A DNA stretch of 64,000 nt from Siphlonurus alternatus (lineage: Eukaryota; Arthropoda; Insecta; Ephemeroptera; Siphlonuridae), in the NCBI GenBank assembly GCA_949825025.1, contig OX463781.1:39457950-39521949 (forward strand), in the 5' to 3' direction. Of the stretch, positions 46,216-58,820 are shown piece by piece (positions within the stretch are counted from its first letter, which is position 1; each line of letters starts with the position of its first letter). Both the position numbers and the translations under genes were made by a program. The notes under the pieces were generated by a model. It saw only the letters and a program-made list of their open reading frames with translations. It made no database searches and was not told where the DNA came from.

Positions 46216-48068
46216 GTACACTAAGTACTTTAATTTCATAATTATTTATATAAATAAATTATAATAAAAAGAATGAATTTGTAAAATTATCACAAAATTG
46301 AATTAACACTTAATGTAAGTAGTTACAAGTTACAAGTAATGTAAGCACTTTAGTTATAAATATTAACTTAATTTTCCAAAATTTTATAGCAGCACCTTTT
46401 AATCTTACAACATTAAGTAATCAATTTATTGCATTATTAAAAAAAACAACATATAATTCTTAAATAAATTTTAGCTTCAGTATAGCTTCAGTTTTCAGTT
46501 TATATATAGAGTTCATTTAAAAGCTTACAAGTCAGTCTCACCATAATAAGTGACAATTTTTGTGCACATCAGTGTACTCTCTTGCATGTGGTTTATTTTC
46601 TCAGCAAACCCTTGTCTCCCGACGGACCCACACGGTGTCACTACAAAAAGTGGTGATATTTTAAACAGCCATTAGTTGATGTCCCTTGAGGCCTTCTACT
46701 AACATATTTATCACTGATTGTTATACAGACTGTTGCTATTCATTGGAATCGTGTGAAAGGATTCAAAATAACACAAAGGCAATAGTTATGATTAAATGTT
46801 TTTTTTTATATCATCACAAAAACGTTTTAAAAATAATATTAATGGATATTTCATTGGTTAATGAATCAAATAATAATATGTACTTATAAAATTGTTATGT
46901 ATAAAATAAAAACATGGTAAAATTATTTTATTATTTATTTATTGATTTAATGATGTTAGTGTACACACCAGTACAATAAAATTTGGAACTCTATTCTTTT
47001 CTTATAGTCATGCATATTCTATAAGAACATTGCATGCAAGTTGTATTTTTAAAGAAGAAAATTACAATAAAAGTAATAAATATAACTATAATAATTCCTC
47101 GTGAATCAAGGCATATTCGAACAAGGGCCATGCTCTTATACCGACTTTGGTTTTCCTTATTTAATGTATGGCAAATTAATGCATGCTGGATAAAACTCAT
47201 AAAACTATGATGGGCGCGATTCACGAAACAACAGCTACACTGCAAATCTCTGATGTCTTACAGCAAGACATCCAAGACGTCTTATTTTCTGTCAAGTTAA
47301 ATAAGACGTCTGAGAGGTGTCTTATATTCATAAAATCTGGTTTTAAGATGGTAGGCATGCGGATCTACTGCTCTGCACTGTCTTACTATTCGACTGTCTT
47401 ACTATACGACTGTCTTACCCTAGCTGTGTTTATGAAACCCTTATTTAAATTCTATGCTACAATTATACAATTAAACTGAAATAATTATTATTAATACAAA
47501 ACAGCTAGCTAGCTCTAAAATTATTTCATCAACATTGTGTTTTACCCCGTCCCTCTTCCTTTTTCATTATTCTAGAATTGCATATAATTTCATATAAAAG
47601 GTGCAGTTTATAGTATAAAAATAAAACAATAAAAATAGATATTCAAATCAAAATGAAATATTTTATTCAGCATGTGCTAACAAGTGAATTTTTAATTACA
47701 GGCTGCATTATAATATTTTTTATGAAACGCCTTCAATTAACATAATGACAAAATAGAACGATCGAATAATGCGAGAAAAAAGTTAATCAATTTTTTTTTT
47801 TTTTCTTTTTCTGTTATTATAATTAATAATGAATTGCGATTTGAGCATTTTGCATGAGTAAGTTATTATAAAAATTTTCTAACTTTTAAAAATAACATAG
47901 TATGCTACACATTTTTCAACATAATATATCATAATGATTAGAGGAACACTACATTTTTTTCCGATCCGGTTGAGGAAACCATGGAAACCTCATTCAGAAT
48001 TATCGTTCGTACCCCGTCCCCTTCCTCCCGTTCCCCAGGAGTTGTAGGCTGGATACGCACTTGCAGTT

Positions 48069-49067
48069 TTCTGACCGGAAGGACACGAGGTCAAACCTGA
48101 TGGGTCACGTTGCAGTTGCACTCTCCACCTCCAGCTGCACGGGCTACAGCATGCGCTCCGCGGCACGGGCGTGGTTTAGCACGACATTCTGCCTCGGTCG
48201 GAGGATCATTCTGTAACGAAACAATTATTACATTAATTTTGTGACCAATGAAGTGAAAGACTTGTTCATGCAAAAGTTACCGGTAAGATACCGGTAAATT
48301 AAATTATCGATGCATGTGTACATATAATTATCATAGAGTTTCTGTTGCAATTGGTTAATATTTTTTTTTTAATTATTATATTTACTAAGGTAGAGATAAC
48401 ACGGATCAGCTGACCCAATGCTAAAAAAACATTTTATGAAAATTATGAAAAAAATTAAAATGTTCTTCTCTACATCCCCTATCAGTAGGTAAAATATCAG
48501 GTATACAAAAACGAGCTTGTTTTCGAGTTATCAATTTTTAAAGTTGACTAATTTAACATGGAGAAATGGTACGGAACTTCCATGTTAAATTGGTCAACTT
48601 TAAAAATTAATAACTCGAAAACTAGCTCGTTTTTGCATACCTGATGTTTTACCTACTGATAGAATATGTAGAGGAGAACATTTTAATTTTTTTTTCACAA
48701 TTTTCATGAATGTTTTTTTTAGCATTGGGTCAGATGATCCGTGTTATCTCTACCTTAGTGTTTACAATTATTAAGGTATAGATAACGCCGGTCAGCTGTT
48801 TGACGTAGGTCCCTTTGATTAACATGTAAACCTTAGCAAATTCACACAAATCTAATTTTTTTAAAGGCAGATATTAGTGCCTAAATGCCATAGAAAAAAT
48901 TTCAAAACAATTTAACGAGCCGATTTTTTTTAATTATTATTATTTTTTTAATTTTCAGCATAGGACTTTCCCATGGAGAGACAAACTAAAAAATTAATTC
49001 AAAAATCGGCTCGTTAAATTGTTTTTGAACTTTTTTCTATTACTTTTAGGCACTAATATCCACCTCT

Positions 49068-49120
<53 letters not shown>

Positions 49121-50316
49121 GAATTTTTGTGAATTTGGTAAAGTTTACATGTTAATCAAAGGGACTTACGTCGAACAACTGACCGGCGTTATCTCTACCT
49201 TAAAAAAATAACAATAACCATTTGCAACATAAACTCTATGATAATTATACATACACATGCAACGATAATTTAATTTACCGGTATTTTGCCGGTAACTTTT
49301 GCATGAAGAAGTCTTTCGCTTCATTGGTGTTATAGCGTGTTATTTCTACCTTAACGGGGTTCTAATTCGACGATTTGTTTGAACATAATTTTTTTTTATT
49401 ATTTCGTTGAATTAAAAATGAACTAGACCTAATTTACAACTTTAGACAACTTCATGGTAAAATTTATCTCATAACTTTTTTTTTATTTTTTTATTATTTT
49501 TTCTCATGCTAAATTTTTAAATGGTATGAATGGCCAAATGAGCCACATGCATTTAAAAAAATCTTAAGTTTTTTTAAACTTTAATTACTATATCAGCAAA
49601 AAATTAATAATATTTTGCTTTATTTTTTATACCGCCAAGTCGATCGTCACACATTTTTTTGCTGGTTAAGTTATTAAAGTTAAATGCATGCTAAAAATGC
49701 ATAAATAATATGTGCATATCAATAAATGGAAAATATTATTATATACGATTGTATTTCAAATGAAAAGAAGTTTTCTTACCTTTTTATAAAGTAGTCCGTA
49801 ACCTTTTTTGCTGGCTCGAACATAATTTTAATTCCTCGATGATCATCGATCGTTGGATGACATCTTGACACCTGCACGGAAACCACAATTTACTATTGTT
49901 CATAGCATTTCACAAAAACAGATTTATAATGCTATATAATCCATTGTAAAGAAAGAATATTATTTCATCAATATATAAATTTATAATAAAAGTAGTATAT
50001 TTATTATATATATGATATTATTAATTATTATTATGTATATAATAAATATTATTATACTACATATTTTTATTATTTAACATATTAATTTAATTACAAATAT
50101 ATATTGAAGTCCAAAAAAATATTTTTATTAAATAAAGTCAAAATAGAAGCGGCCATGATGAGCCGTTGATGTTGAGTCGGCGGCAGCGGTTGCTCGGCAA
50201 ACATTGCTCATAATTTTCAAGTACAACGAGACCTGCTCCATATATGAAACATATATAGGGTGCAGCAGAGTAACACAGAGCACATTTTAGCAATAATGTT
50301 TGACACTTTACTCACC
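48069..50316 (-). ncRNA. Possible minus-strand spliced transcript (three exons)
   Basis: On the minus strand, a donor TTAG|GTGAGTAAAG ends a first exon at 50316. A 92 nt exon at 49780-49871 has acceptor TTTCCGTGCAG and donor AAAAAG|GTAAGAA. A third exon starts at 48210 after ATTGTTTCGTTACAG, and AATAAA on the minus strand lies near 47662. The joined exons hold only a short frame (about 37 codons from the first in-frame ATG), so a non-coding RNA or UTR is more likely than a protein. I recognise no family. The 3' limit given is arbitrary, and splice-site matches can arise by chance. Confidence 0.25.
48243..49330. mobile_element. Nested foldback complex
   Basis: Outer arms 48243-48358 and 49215-49330 pair (GTGAAAGACTTGTTCATGCA, CCGGTAAATTAAATTATCG and their complements). 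Between them lie two complete hairpins, 48386-48757 (family 4) and 48772-49202, both with AAGGTAGAGATAAC-like ends. The second contains a 49 bp A-run at 49069-49117. Confidence 0.75.
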
Positions 50317-50609
50317 TAATGATCAATAATTTTCACACTTTCTTCTCCACATCACATTGCACGTTTTCTTGCTTCCATCACTCGATCACGTGATCGGCTC
50401 CACAGTGACCTCTGTTGGTGTATTTGACTAACTTTAATAAAGTCTTGTCATAAGACAGTATGATTGTAAGACAGTACAGATTCTAAGATGGTAGAGCGTT
50501 TTAGAGCGTCTTAAACGAAGATCCCGTCTTATTGCAAGAGCAGATGTCTTAGTTGAAGATGTTAAAATCTCACTCTAAGACTGTCTTACACAGTGTCAAC
50601 TTTGCAGTG

Positions 50610-50750
50610 TAGTCAGGTTTCTAACCAGCACGTTTAACTTAACCACGTTTAACTAGGTGGTTTAACACGTATAACAGGTATAGTTAAACGTGATTAAGCT
50701 AAACGTGTTTATAGAAATCTGGCTAAAAGCTTCATGAATCGCACCCAATA
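50610..50750. repeat. Family-2 foldback
   Basis: AGTCAGGTTTCTAACC...AGCTTCATGAATCGCACCC. Its left terminal string is missing here; a GGGCGCGATTCACGAA end occurs alone at 47211-47226. Confidence 0.55.
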
Positions 50751-51573
50751 TGGTCTCGATATTGTGTGTATATAGGAGCAAAAAAAGGATCATTTTGAAA
50801 AAAAAAAATAATAATGTGCAAAAAAATATACTCCAATTGTAATTGTTTCATAATTACACTTACAAAAAGTTGTTACAAACTACAATATTACAGTGTAAAC
50901 TTCATAACGATGGTGACGCCAGTACCAGTATGCGGCGACTACAGCAAACAAATTGTTCGCTAGCCACATTGCACAAACTGGCCATCAATCACCACCTTAA
51001 CTGGAACCCCTAATCGCCGTATGATGACTCTAGCTATCTCAGTCACGTAATGCACCATATTTAGTTTAATTCACATTAATGTCATGATCATTTTCAAATT
51101 ACTGCTTCATTATCTCGTCCAGTGGCGCAAAGTATTTATTAGTTCTAATCTTAGCGGCCTACATGATGATGACAATGCAATTTATATTGTCCGTGGATAT
51201 TACACATAATTACATCATCCTTTTTTATATAAACCAAAAAGAGAGAAGAAAGAAAATAGACTTGAGTCTTTTAAGTCATTCAACTTCTTTTCTCGCAAAG
51301 AGATTTTTGGGACAAAGAGAAAAAACCCAACTATCTTTTACATATTATACAGTATAAATATGTTCCCTGTATATATATAGATGGATCATTCGATTCTTGA
51401 TTCATCGATTGATTTTAAATTTACAAACATATTGGTTAGTAAAAGAGTATGACCTGTAATTTAAATTTACACTAGAAAATGTTTCTCGTAAAGATATGTG
51501 TGCATTATAATATAAACTTTAAAATAATTTTAATTAAGAGTATTAAGACCCACAGATGCAAAATCAATAATTT

Positions 51574-51913
51574 TTAACGATTAATCTTAGTTACTGCTGG
51601 AGTCAAAGAATCCCTGCAAACGAATTGAATGAAATAAATTTTAAAGAATCGATAATGTTCCAAAACTTAATCGACTATGGTTTGAGCAAATTCAGTCTTG
51701 CAGTTTTCTTACAACTTACAACAGCTCCATTTCCGGTTTTCGTCCATAAGGCCAATGTTAAACTTCTACCCCAGTTTTCACAAGACTGATAAGACAGATT
51801 CGCTTCAAAATTTGTATGCCACCTATTGATGGTGAGTTCTAAGTCCCCTGCAAGTCTTGTTGCATTCAGGCGCTACGATTGTGAGATATCAATCTACTGA
51901 GATTCATCCTTAT
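51574..51913 (+). repeat. 340 bp direct repeat, copy 1
   Basis: Matches 52971-53305 nearly base for base through CTTGCAGTTTTCTTACAAC, CCATTTCCGGTTTTCGTCC and CAGGCGCTACGATTGTGAG, with small indels. Confidence 0.85.
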
Positions 51914-52009
51914 ATAATAATTATTTAATTATCTTTAAAAAATAATCTTGGTATTTTTTTTTTTCACGTGGATAAATGTATTAAATATATGAGTTTCAAG
52001 CTTGAAACA

Positions 52010-52172
52010 GTGCAGTGGAATAAGGGAGGGAGGGATATGATGGTGCGTGATCTGTTATACCAGCATTCACTGAGGTGAGATTGAGGTGGAAAATCTGTTT
52101 GGACGGACACCTCTACTTTTTTTTTATCAATGGACCAAAGCGATTTTCAAAGCCCGAAGAACCACACACAAT
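52010..52172. repeat. Dispersed repeat, copy 2
   Basis: Matches 5060-5256; lies between the two 340 bp direct repeats. Confidence 0.55.
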
Positions 52173-52970
52173 TGCATCGCTGCACTGGTTGGAAAGCGAG
52201 ATGAATTTACCACAGGGAGGGAGCATCGTGATTTTTACTTATACGGCCACCTTTCCAAGTATTAAACACGCTCGACTTCAGTGATCTAACGGTACGAGAA
52301 CAGGTCAATGCACTGCACCACGCACAATCTCAAATGGATCATTTCAGTTATTTTGATTTTCATTTGGTACTATAGTTTTCATTTGTATTTTTATTTACAA
52401 AATAGATCAAATAAAGTATAGAAATTAAAAATAAGTAAAAAAATAATTTATAATTGACATATGAAATGAAATAATAATGACAAATAAATTGATTTAGAAT
52501 TAAAATAATTTTTGTCGTAATATGTGCATGTGTTGTGTAAATATCAACATTATTGTCATTAATAAAATCGAGGCAATCACCAATAATTTATTATTTTTTC
52601 TACATCAAAACAAATATTACGACAGATATAATCGAGATATTGAAAAATTACTCTCCTCTATAATTTAATAACATTTATTTTTTATACATTGGATTGTAAT
52701 CAGGAATGTATCGATGAAATATTTTATTGTTTTGGAATCACGACGATAATTCATATTTAATGTCATACATTGTAATTACAGCAAATGTGGCTGAAGTATA
52801 ATAATTTTTTATTAAATGTCATTTGATCGATATGTGGTCTGATGTAATGCCTTGTCATAGTAATGTTTGATTTAATTGTACCCACATGTGCACAAAAACA
52901 GGGTGGGGAAAAAATTGTAATTTGCTATACCATGTTGAATTAATTCACAAAAGAGACAAAAATAAACTTA

Positions 52971-53305
52971 TTAACGATTAATCTCAGTTACTTCGGAATC
53001 AAAGAATATTTCCTTGCAAACGAATCGAATGAAATAAATTTTAAAAAATCGAGAATATTCTAAATCTTAATCGCTTATGGTTTGAGCAAATTCAGTCTTG
53101 CAGTTTTCTTACAACAGCTCCATTTCCGGTTTTCGTCCATAAGGCCAATGTTAAACTTCTACCTCAGTTTTCACAAAACTGATAAGACAGATTCGCTTCA
53201 AAATTTATATGCCACCTATTGATGGTGAGTTCTAAGTCCCCTGCAAGTCTTGTTGCATTCAGGCGCTACGATTGTGAGATATCAATCTACTGAGATTCAT
53301 CCTTA
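52971..53305 (+). repeat. 340 bp direct repeat, copy 2
   Basis: Second copy of 51574-51913, 1.4 kb downstream. It lacks a short ACTTACA unit present in copy 1. Confidence 0.85.
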
Positions 53306-54655
53306 AAGAAATTTATTAAAATTCAAATATTTTGTGTACTTTTTTTAAAATATAAAGTATGAAAATTAAATCTTATACTATAGTATAAAAGTGGAGACTT
53401 TGATTACTTTTATATTTGAGAAAGGAAGCAATTATTTGAACGTTCAAGATTATAATTATGTATATTATATAATTTCTATATTTTAACAGTTAAAACCAAC
53501 TTAAATGCATAACTGCATATATTGTTAATAAGATAACATTTAAAACCTTATTGAGACTAATATATGAGAATATCTAATGTATACGATAAGAATTATAAGT
53601 AATGATTTATATGAAACCATAAAATTAAAATTGTAATTTGGATAAAGTAACCTTGGTGTGTATAAAAAAATCATTACATGGATATATTTATTATTTTAAT
53701 GACACTATAGACAGAAAATTAAAAAAATGATAATCATTTCTGATACAAATCAGATCCATGACTTTAATGTTTACATAAATCTGATCGTTCAACATCAATG
53801 TTATGACAAATGCACACGTGTCAAGTCACGTGTTTGGTTGAGACACGTGACAGACACGTGGCAGGGGGGGCGATCGACACCAATTTAATCCTGCTACATA
53901 GGGATGCAAATATAGCAGTAAATCCTCTTATCTTGCTCACCACAGTATCAACTCGTTCACATTAATTGCATGTAACATGGTGTAAGTTTATGTCACTCTG
54001 TTAGTCTGTAGTATATATATTATACATAATCTTTTCCCTGATATATATATAATATATAGAATCGTTTTAAACGGAAATGCAGGGAGAAGTAAAAATTTAA
54101 AAATTTTGACTTGCATATTATATACTCTTTTTTATTGTACTGTTTCTAATACTGTCTAAAATGTCATATTTTCTCACTGTGCAGGCATTTCATTTCATAG
54201 CGACTGTTTATTTTGTTTGTTTTAACGCATGCACTTCTTCCGTATAACGCGATTGATTTTATTATACAATTTATAAACAATTTTAAAAATACAAAAAAAT
54301 AGTCATATAAAAATAATTTGATATGTCTCTTTTTAATTTCAATTATTTTTAAATAATTTAGCAATGAATAACAAATTGCATTGTTAAAATATAATATTAT
54401 AGAGTATTATAGTATATTATGCATAATATATAATTATATATTTAATTTAATTTTGCTGTATATCAATTACATTAATTGTTATAAAGAGAAAATTAATTTA
54501 ACTTTGAAAATTTACGTATCTATATATAGTCACTATATACTAATTAATTTACAAATGTATAGTAATGGTATATCTATATTATATGTACTAAAATGAACGT
54601 TATAATGTATATGATATGTATATGCAATGTTTTATAATGAACATTTATAATGATG
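53306..54655. other. AT-rich intergenic DNA
   Basis: Mostly featureless; a short GC-richer patch near 53810-53880 has several CACGTG E-boxes (TCACGTG, GACACGTG). Confidence 0.45.
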
Positions 54656-54661
54656 ACTATC

Positions 54662-54912
54662 ATTTAATCAAAGTTAACTCACATTAACAAGTCAAGTGTA
54701 TATTATAACATTTCCTGGATTTAATTAGAGTTAAAAGCATTTTACACTATAAACGTTGTTACTTGTTATTCTTGCTTGGCAGTAACGCTATAACTTCTAA
54801 CTTGATTACTACTATACCCTCATCCTATCTAAGCTTGACTGCGCAACATTCATCTATCATAACCGCGTTAATATCTATTTCAACTAAACTAGGGTGAAAA
54901 TTAAGTTAACTT
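54662..54912 (-). promoter_or_regulatory. Conserved non-coding element delta, copy B (inverted)
   Basis: Minus-strand match to 6258-6530, with the blocks in the same order and the AATGCTTTTAACTCTAATTA core identical. Confidence 0.7.
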
Positions 54913-55101
54913 CAATCTTTTAATCATACTTTAACACTTAAAAAAAATAATAAAATTTTAATAAAAAAATTATTTTTTTATATATAATAATAATTTTATG
55001 TGTTATAATAAAATGAATTTTTATATTTAATAAATTATATAAAATATGGAAATAAATATATAAAAAATGTTAGTATGATTTGTTAGAAGAGGGTGTTTTT
55101 A

Positions 55102-55210
55102 AGTCAAACTTTTTAATGAATAAAAATTGACGTGGCATTTTAGTAATAATTTTTATTCGTCAGCAGATGTGCTTGTCAGGCTAAGCGGTAGCAAATAGCA
55201 ATTTAAAAGT
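55102..55210 (-). promoter_or_regulatory. Conserved non-coding element gamma, copy B (inverted)
   Basis: Minus-strand match to the 5964-6050 core: GCCTGACAAGCACATCTGC, CGAATAAAAATTAT and CGTCAATTTTTATTCATTAA are identical apart from a few bases between them. Confidence 0.7.
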
Positions 55211-55542
55211 TAAACGTCCCTCCATGGCAGTAAAATCTCACGTCCTAATGATTGTAATAATAATAATAAAAAAAAAGATCCAATAAATATTATATTTATT
55301 AAATTTATTGCATCTTCAAAACTATAATCTATTATTTTTGTATTTCTATTAATATTTCGTTGATTTTTAAAACAACATGCTGCATGAATAAAATAACTAT
55401 TTGATGAGTTTTTAATAAAGATAAATAACTCGCTTAACTGAATCATCAACAAAAATAAACAAGAACAATATCAATACAGTAAAATAAATCAAAAAATAAT
55501 AAAAAAAAATGTTGGATAGGCTGTCAATAATATTGTGCTAGC

Positions 55543-55680
55543 CATATTGCGGTCTATACTTTGGCCAATAGTTTGGCAATAACCACAATGTGGTGCTCTA
55601 TATATATAGGGGAGTTGGATGCTGTGGTCATTTGATGTAATAAAGATTGGTTAACTCTCGCCTACATCAAAGTATCGTTA
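55543..55680 (-). promoter_or_regulatory. Conserved non-coding element beta, copy B (inverted)
   Basis: Minus-strand match to 4695-4836, including the GCCAAACTATTGGCCAAAG core and flanking TAACGA-ACTTT and ATCAAATGACCAC strings. Confidence 0.65.
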
Positions 55681-55999
55681 CCGTAGTTGCATGTCATGGA
55701 AGATTGTTACCACAATTATCTTAAAGTAAATTAACTGATGCTAATTACACGACTAATGTCTTCAAATGTTCTCCATGATGATAGTGACGTGTTATTAAGT
55801 GAAATGTATTACCATGGTAATAAATATTTCTGATATAACCATGCACTAGCATGATTATATTTCTCTCAAAAGTATATAAGGAATGTTTTGGAAATTTGAA
55901 TGTTTGCATGCATGCAAGTTTCAAATTTTAAAGTTCCAAATCTCTTATGAATAATTACATTTTTTCATATTATGTTTTAAATATTTTAAATACAATGGA

Positions 56000-56495
<496 letters not shown>

Positions 56496-56499
56496 ATTG

Positions 56500-57880
56500 T
56501 AAAAAATAAAAATAAAATAAAAAAAAAAGAAGAAGTTTTTGGTCTTCAGCTGTGGAAATTCATTCACAATTAAATATTACCTCAAATTTAATAGATTTTA
56601 TACTATTTTCATGTAAATTTTATGTTTTTATAGAGTTTATTAAAAAAAGTATTTTACAATATGTTTGATATTAATTGTTTTTATTTACTTTTCGCCTCTT
56701 TACTGAACCCATTTTTCAGATTTATAAATAGTACTCGTTACTTTTACTGCATTTTTATACTTTTAAGTTAATAAACTATTTTTATTTTTTTATACTAAAA
56801 ACATTACATCTTTATATATAAAAATGTCGAATTGAAAGAACTATCAGATGATTTCTATTGAGTTAAAACATTCCGAGGAGCACTTCTGGACCATATAATA
56901 ACCTCCGTGGATATTACTCCCAGAGTGATCGCCTTTGTGATAAAATTTGACATTAAACTCTTCGTTCACTGAATCAAAGGAAATAAAAGAGAAAAAAAGT
57001 TTTCAAAAAGTTGTTTTAAGTTAATCGAGTTACATTTCATAGCTGGCTATATTTTATCTAACTTTTTATCGTGTCAAATGTTTGCATTAAGATCGTTCAT
57101 CACGTTGCCTTTTTTTTTCATAAATGCTCCCTCATTTTATAAAAAAAAAGGATAATGCTCACTGTGTATGTAAAAAGAAAACTACAATATATACCAATTT
57201 GTATGAATTTAAAAACTAAAATATTAAGATAAAGGGGGGAAAGGTTTTTCATAATATTTTCAATTATTATTTATAGTATTATTGCTAATAAAAGTATAAT
57301 AATTTGGCACATTCCCAAAGTTGTTAACAGTTTTTATATAAGGGATACTAGTTATAAAAGTTATCCAATTACGAGAATTTCAAATTACATATTTATATAT
57401 TTTTGTATCGTTCGAGAATTGAAGCTTTCAGCAGTACATAATTCTTAATTGAAAAAAATTTCATAAATATTTTATATAATATATAAAAGAAAAATATCAA
57501 TTTAGTTTTGATAAAATGAATTATAAATTATTTGAAACTATATTATTTCAAATAATAAATTTAATTTTTTTAATATATTTTCAAGTTTTATACGTAAATG
57601 TCAGTAATATTTTAAATATATATATAACTTTAATTTTATTGTTTTTCTTTTTCCCTTCTCTATTATTTATTTTTCTTTTGAGACATTATTTATCATTATA
57701 TATATATAGAATAAAGTTACTACAAATCAATATAAACAGTAGATGATAAAAAATTATAACTTAAAAAAGTCGGTTTGTTGTTTTAGATTATATTTCTGAT
57801 ATAAAAATAAACCAAAGTTTCGTTTATATATTTTTTATTCTGTTTTTTTTTTTTTTTTTTTCTCGCTATAATGGTTTCAT
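56500..57880. other. AT-rich intergenic DNA
   Basis: No gene signal; T-run near 57842-57862. Confidence 0.5.
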
Positions 57881-57888
57881 ATCAGCTT

Positions 57889-57974
57889 GGACATTGAGGG
57901 CGTGCTGCTAAAGAATAACAATCCTGAAGACGCCCCGGGGAGCTTTGAGGATTTGACCCCGCGACCAGCTGCTC
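57889..57974 (-). promoter_or_regulatory. Conserved non-coding element alpha, copy B (inverted)
   Basis: Read on the minus strand it matches element alpha at 1914-2001. The neighbouring GC-rich DNA to about 58060 is open on + but looks like low-complexity Pro/His coding by chance. Confidence 0.5.
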
Positions 57975-58569
57975 CCCCCCCCCCACCCAAAGATTCGAAC
58001 CTCCCGCTTTCTCACCATTTGCATCACCACCGTCACCACCTCGATATTGACCCCTCGCATTGCAACTTCTGTTTCTTTGCATTTCAAATTCAATCTCTCA
58101 ACTATAAAAGTTTAGCATCACACTGGCTGCTGTTGGGAAATAAGAAGGCTTACTATGAGTTATAGTGGGTTATTTGCAAGACCAAAACACTCGAACTATA
58201 CCCTCTATATATATTTTTTTTCTATACAAGAAGTTTCGTTTTACGACTTTTACCTTTTGCATTTGTGACTATCCCACCTGCTACCTTATATATATATGGA
58301 TTGATTCAATATGGAAAATCATTTCATATTACAGATATTCTTGGTATATAATGTATTTTTTTTCATATTTACATTACCATGCTATATGTTTATTTATAGT
58401 ATACTTTAAAATAATTGTAATTTTTACTACTTTTCATTTTTTATTTTATTTACAGATTTATTGTTTAGTATAACTCTGTTTTGCATGTTTCTGTTTATGA
58501 AGGGAAATTAACTATTTAAATTAATGCAAAAAATATAAAGTTAATAATAACATTCTTTTTATTTCATTT

Positions 58570-58799
58570 TTCGGACTTTTACCTTTGCCGCTGTTCGATG
58601 TAATCCTTCTGTATTTAGTATGTTGCGTTCGTGCACGTCACTCATATCACCTGAGGAAGAGAGCGGTTGACTCTCGAAACGTAGTTATATGTGTAGTACA
58701 TGCAATTGTTAGTGACGTGCACGAACACTAAGTGAACATCGCAATATACTACACACAGAAGGATTACATCGAACACCGGCAAAGGTAAAAGTCCGAAAA
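58570..58799. mobile_element. Foldback element with hammerhead-like core
   Basis: Inverted arms 58570-58645 and 58710-58799 pair through TTCGGACTTTTACCTTTGCC, TGTAATCCTTCTGT and GTTCGTGCACGTCACT. The loop has CTGAGGA, then GAGAG...CTCTC able to pair, then GAAACGT, matching CUGANGA - stem II - GAAAC of hammerhead ribozymes, with ACGTC upstream able to form stem III and a GUC cleavage site. A convincing stem I is not visible. It abuts the LINE tail. Confidence 0.5.
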
Positions 58800-58820
58800 G
58801 TGAAATAAAATACATTTATT

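Noticed and set aside
48091..48273. Minus-strand Cys-rich 60-codon frame
   Set aside because: It reads through the putative acceptor at 48211 and is not in phase with the preceding candidate exon; kept only as part of a possible non-coding transcript.
47205..50750. A 3.5 kb composite transposon bounded by family-2 ends
   Set aside because: GGGCGCGATTCACGAA at 47211 and the complete right element at 50610-50750 suggest it, but no transposase and no matching target duplications are visible; separate insertions explain it as well.
57980..58005. Possible tRNA T-arm (GGTTCGAATC on the minus strand)
   Set aside because: The flanking bases do not form the T-stem and no anticodon or D-arm is visible.
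57887..58165. 92-codon Pro/His-rich + frame
   Set aside because: Overlaps the conserved alpha element, runs into a C-homopolymer and has no splice partners; more likely non-coding.
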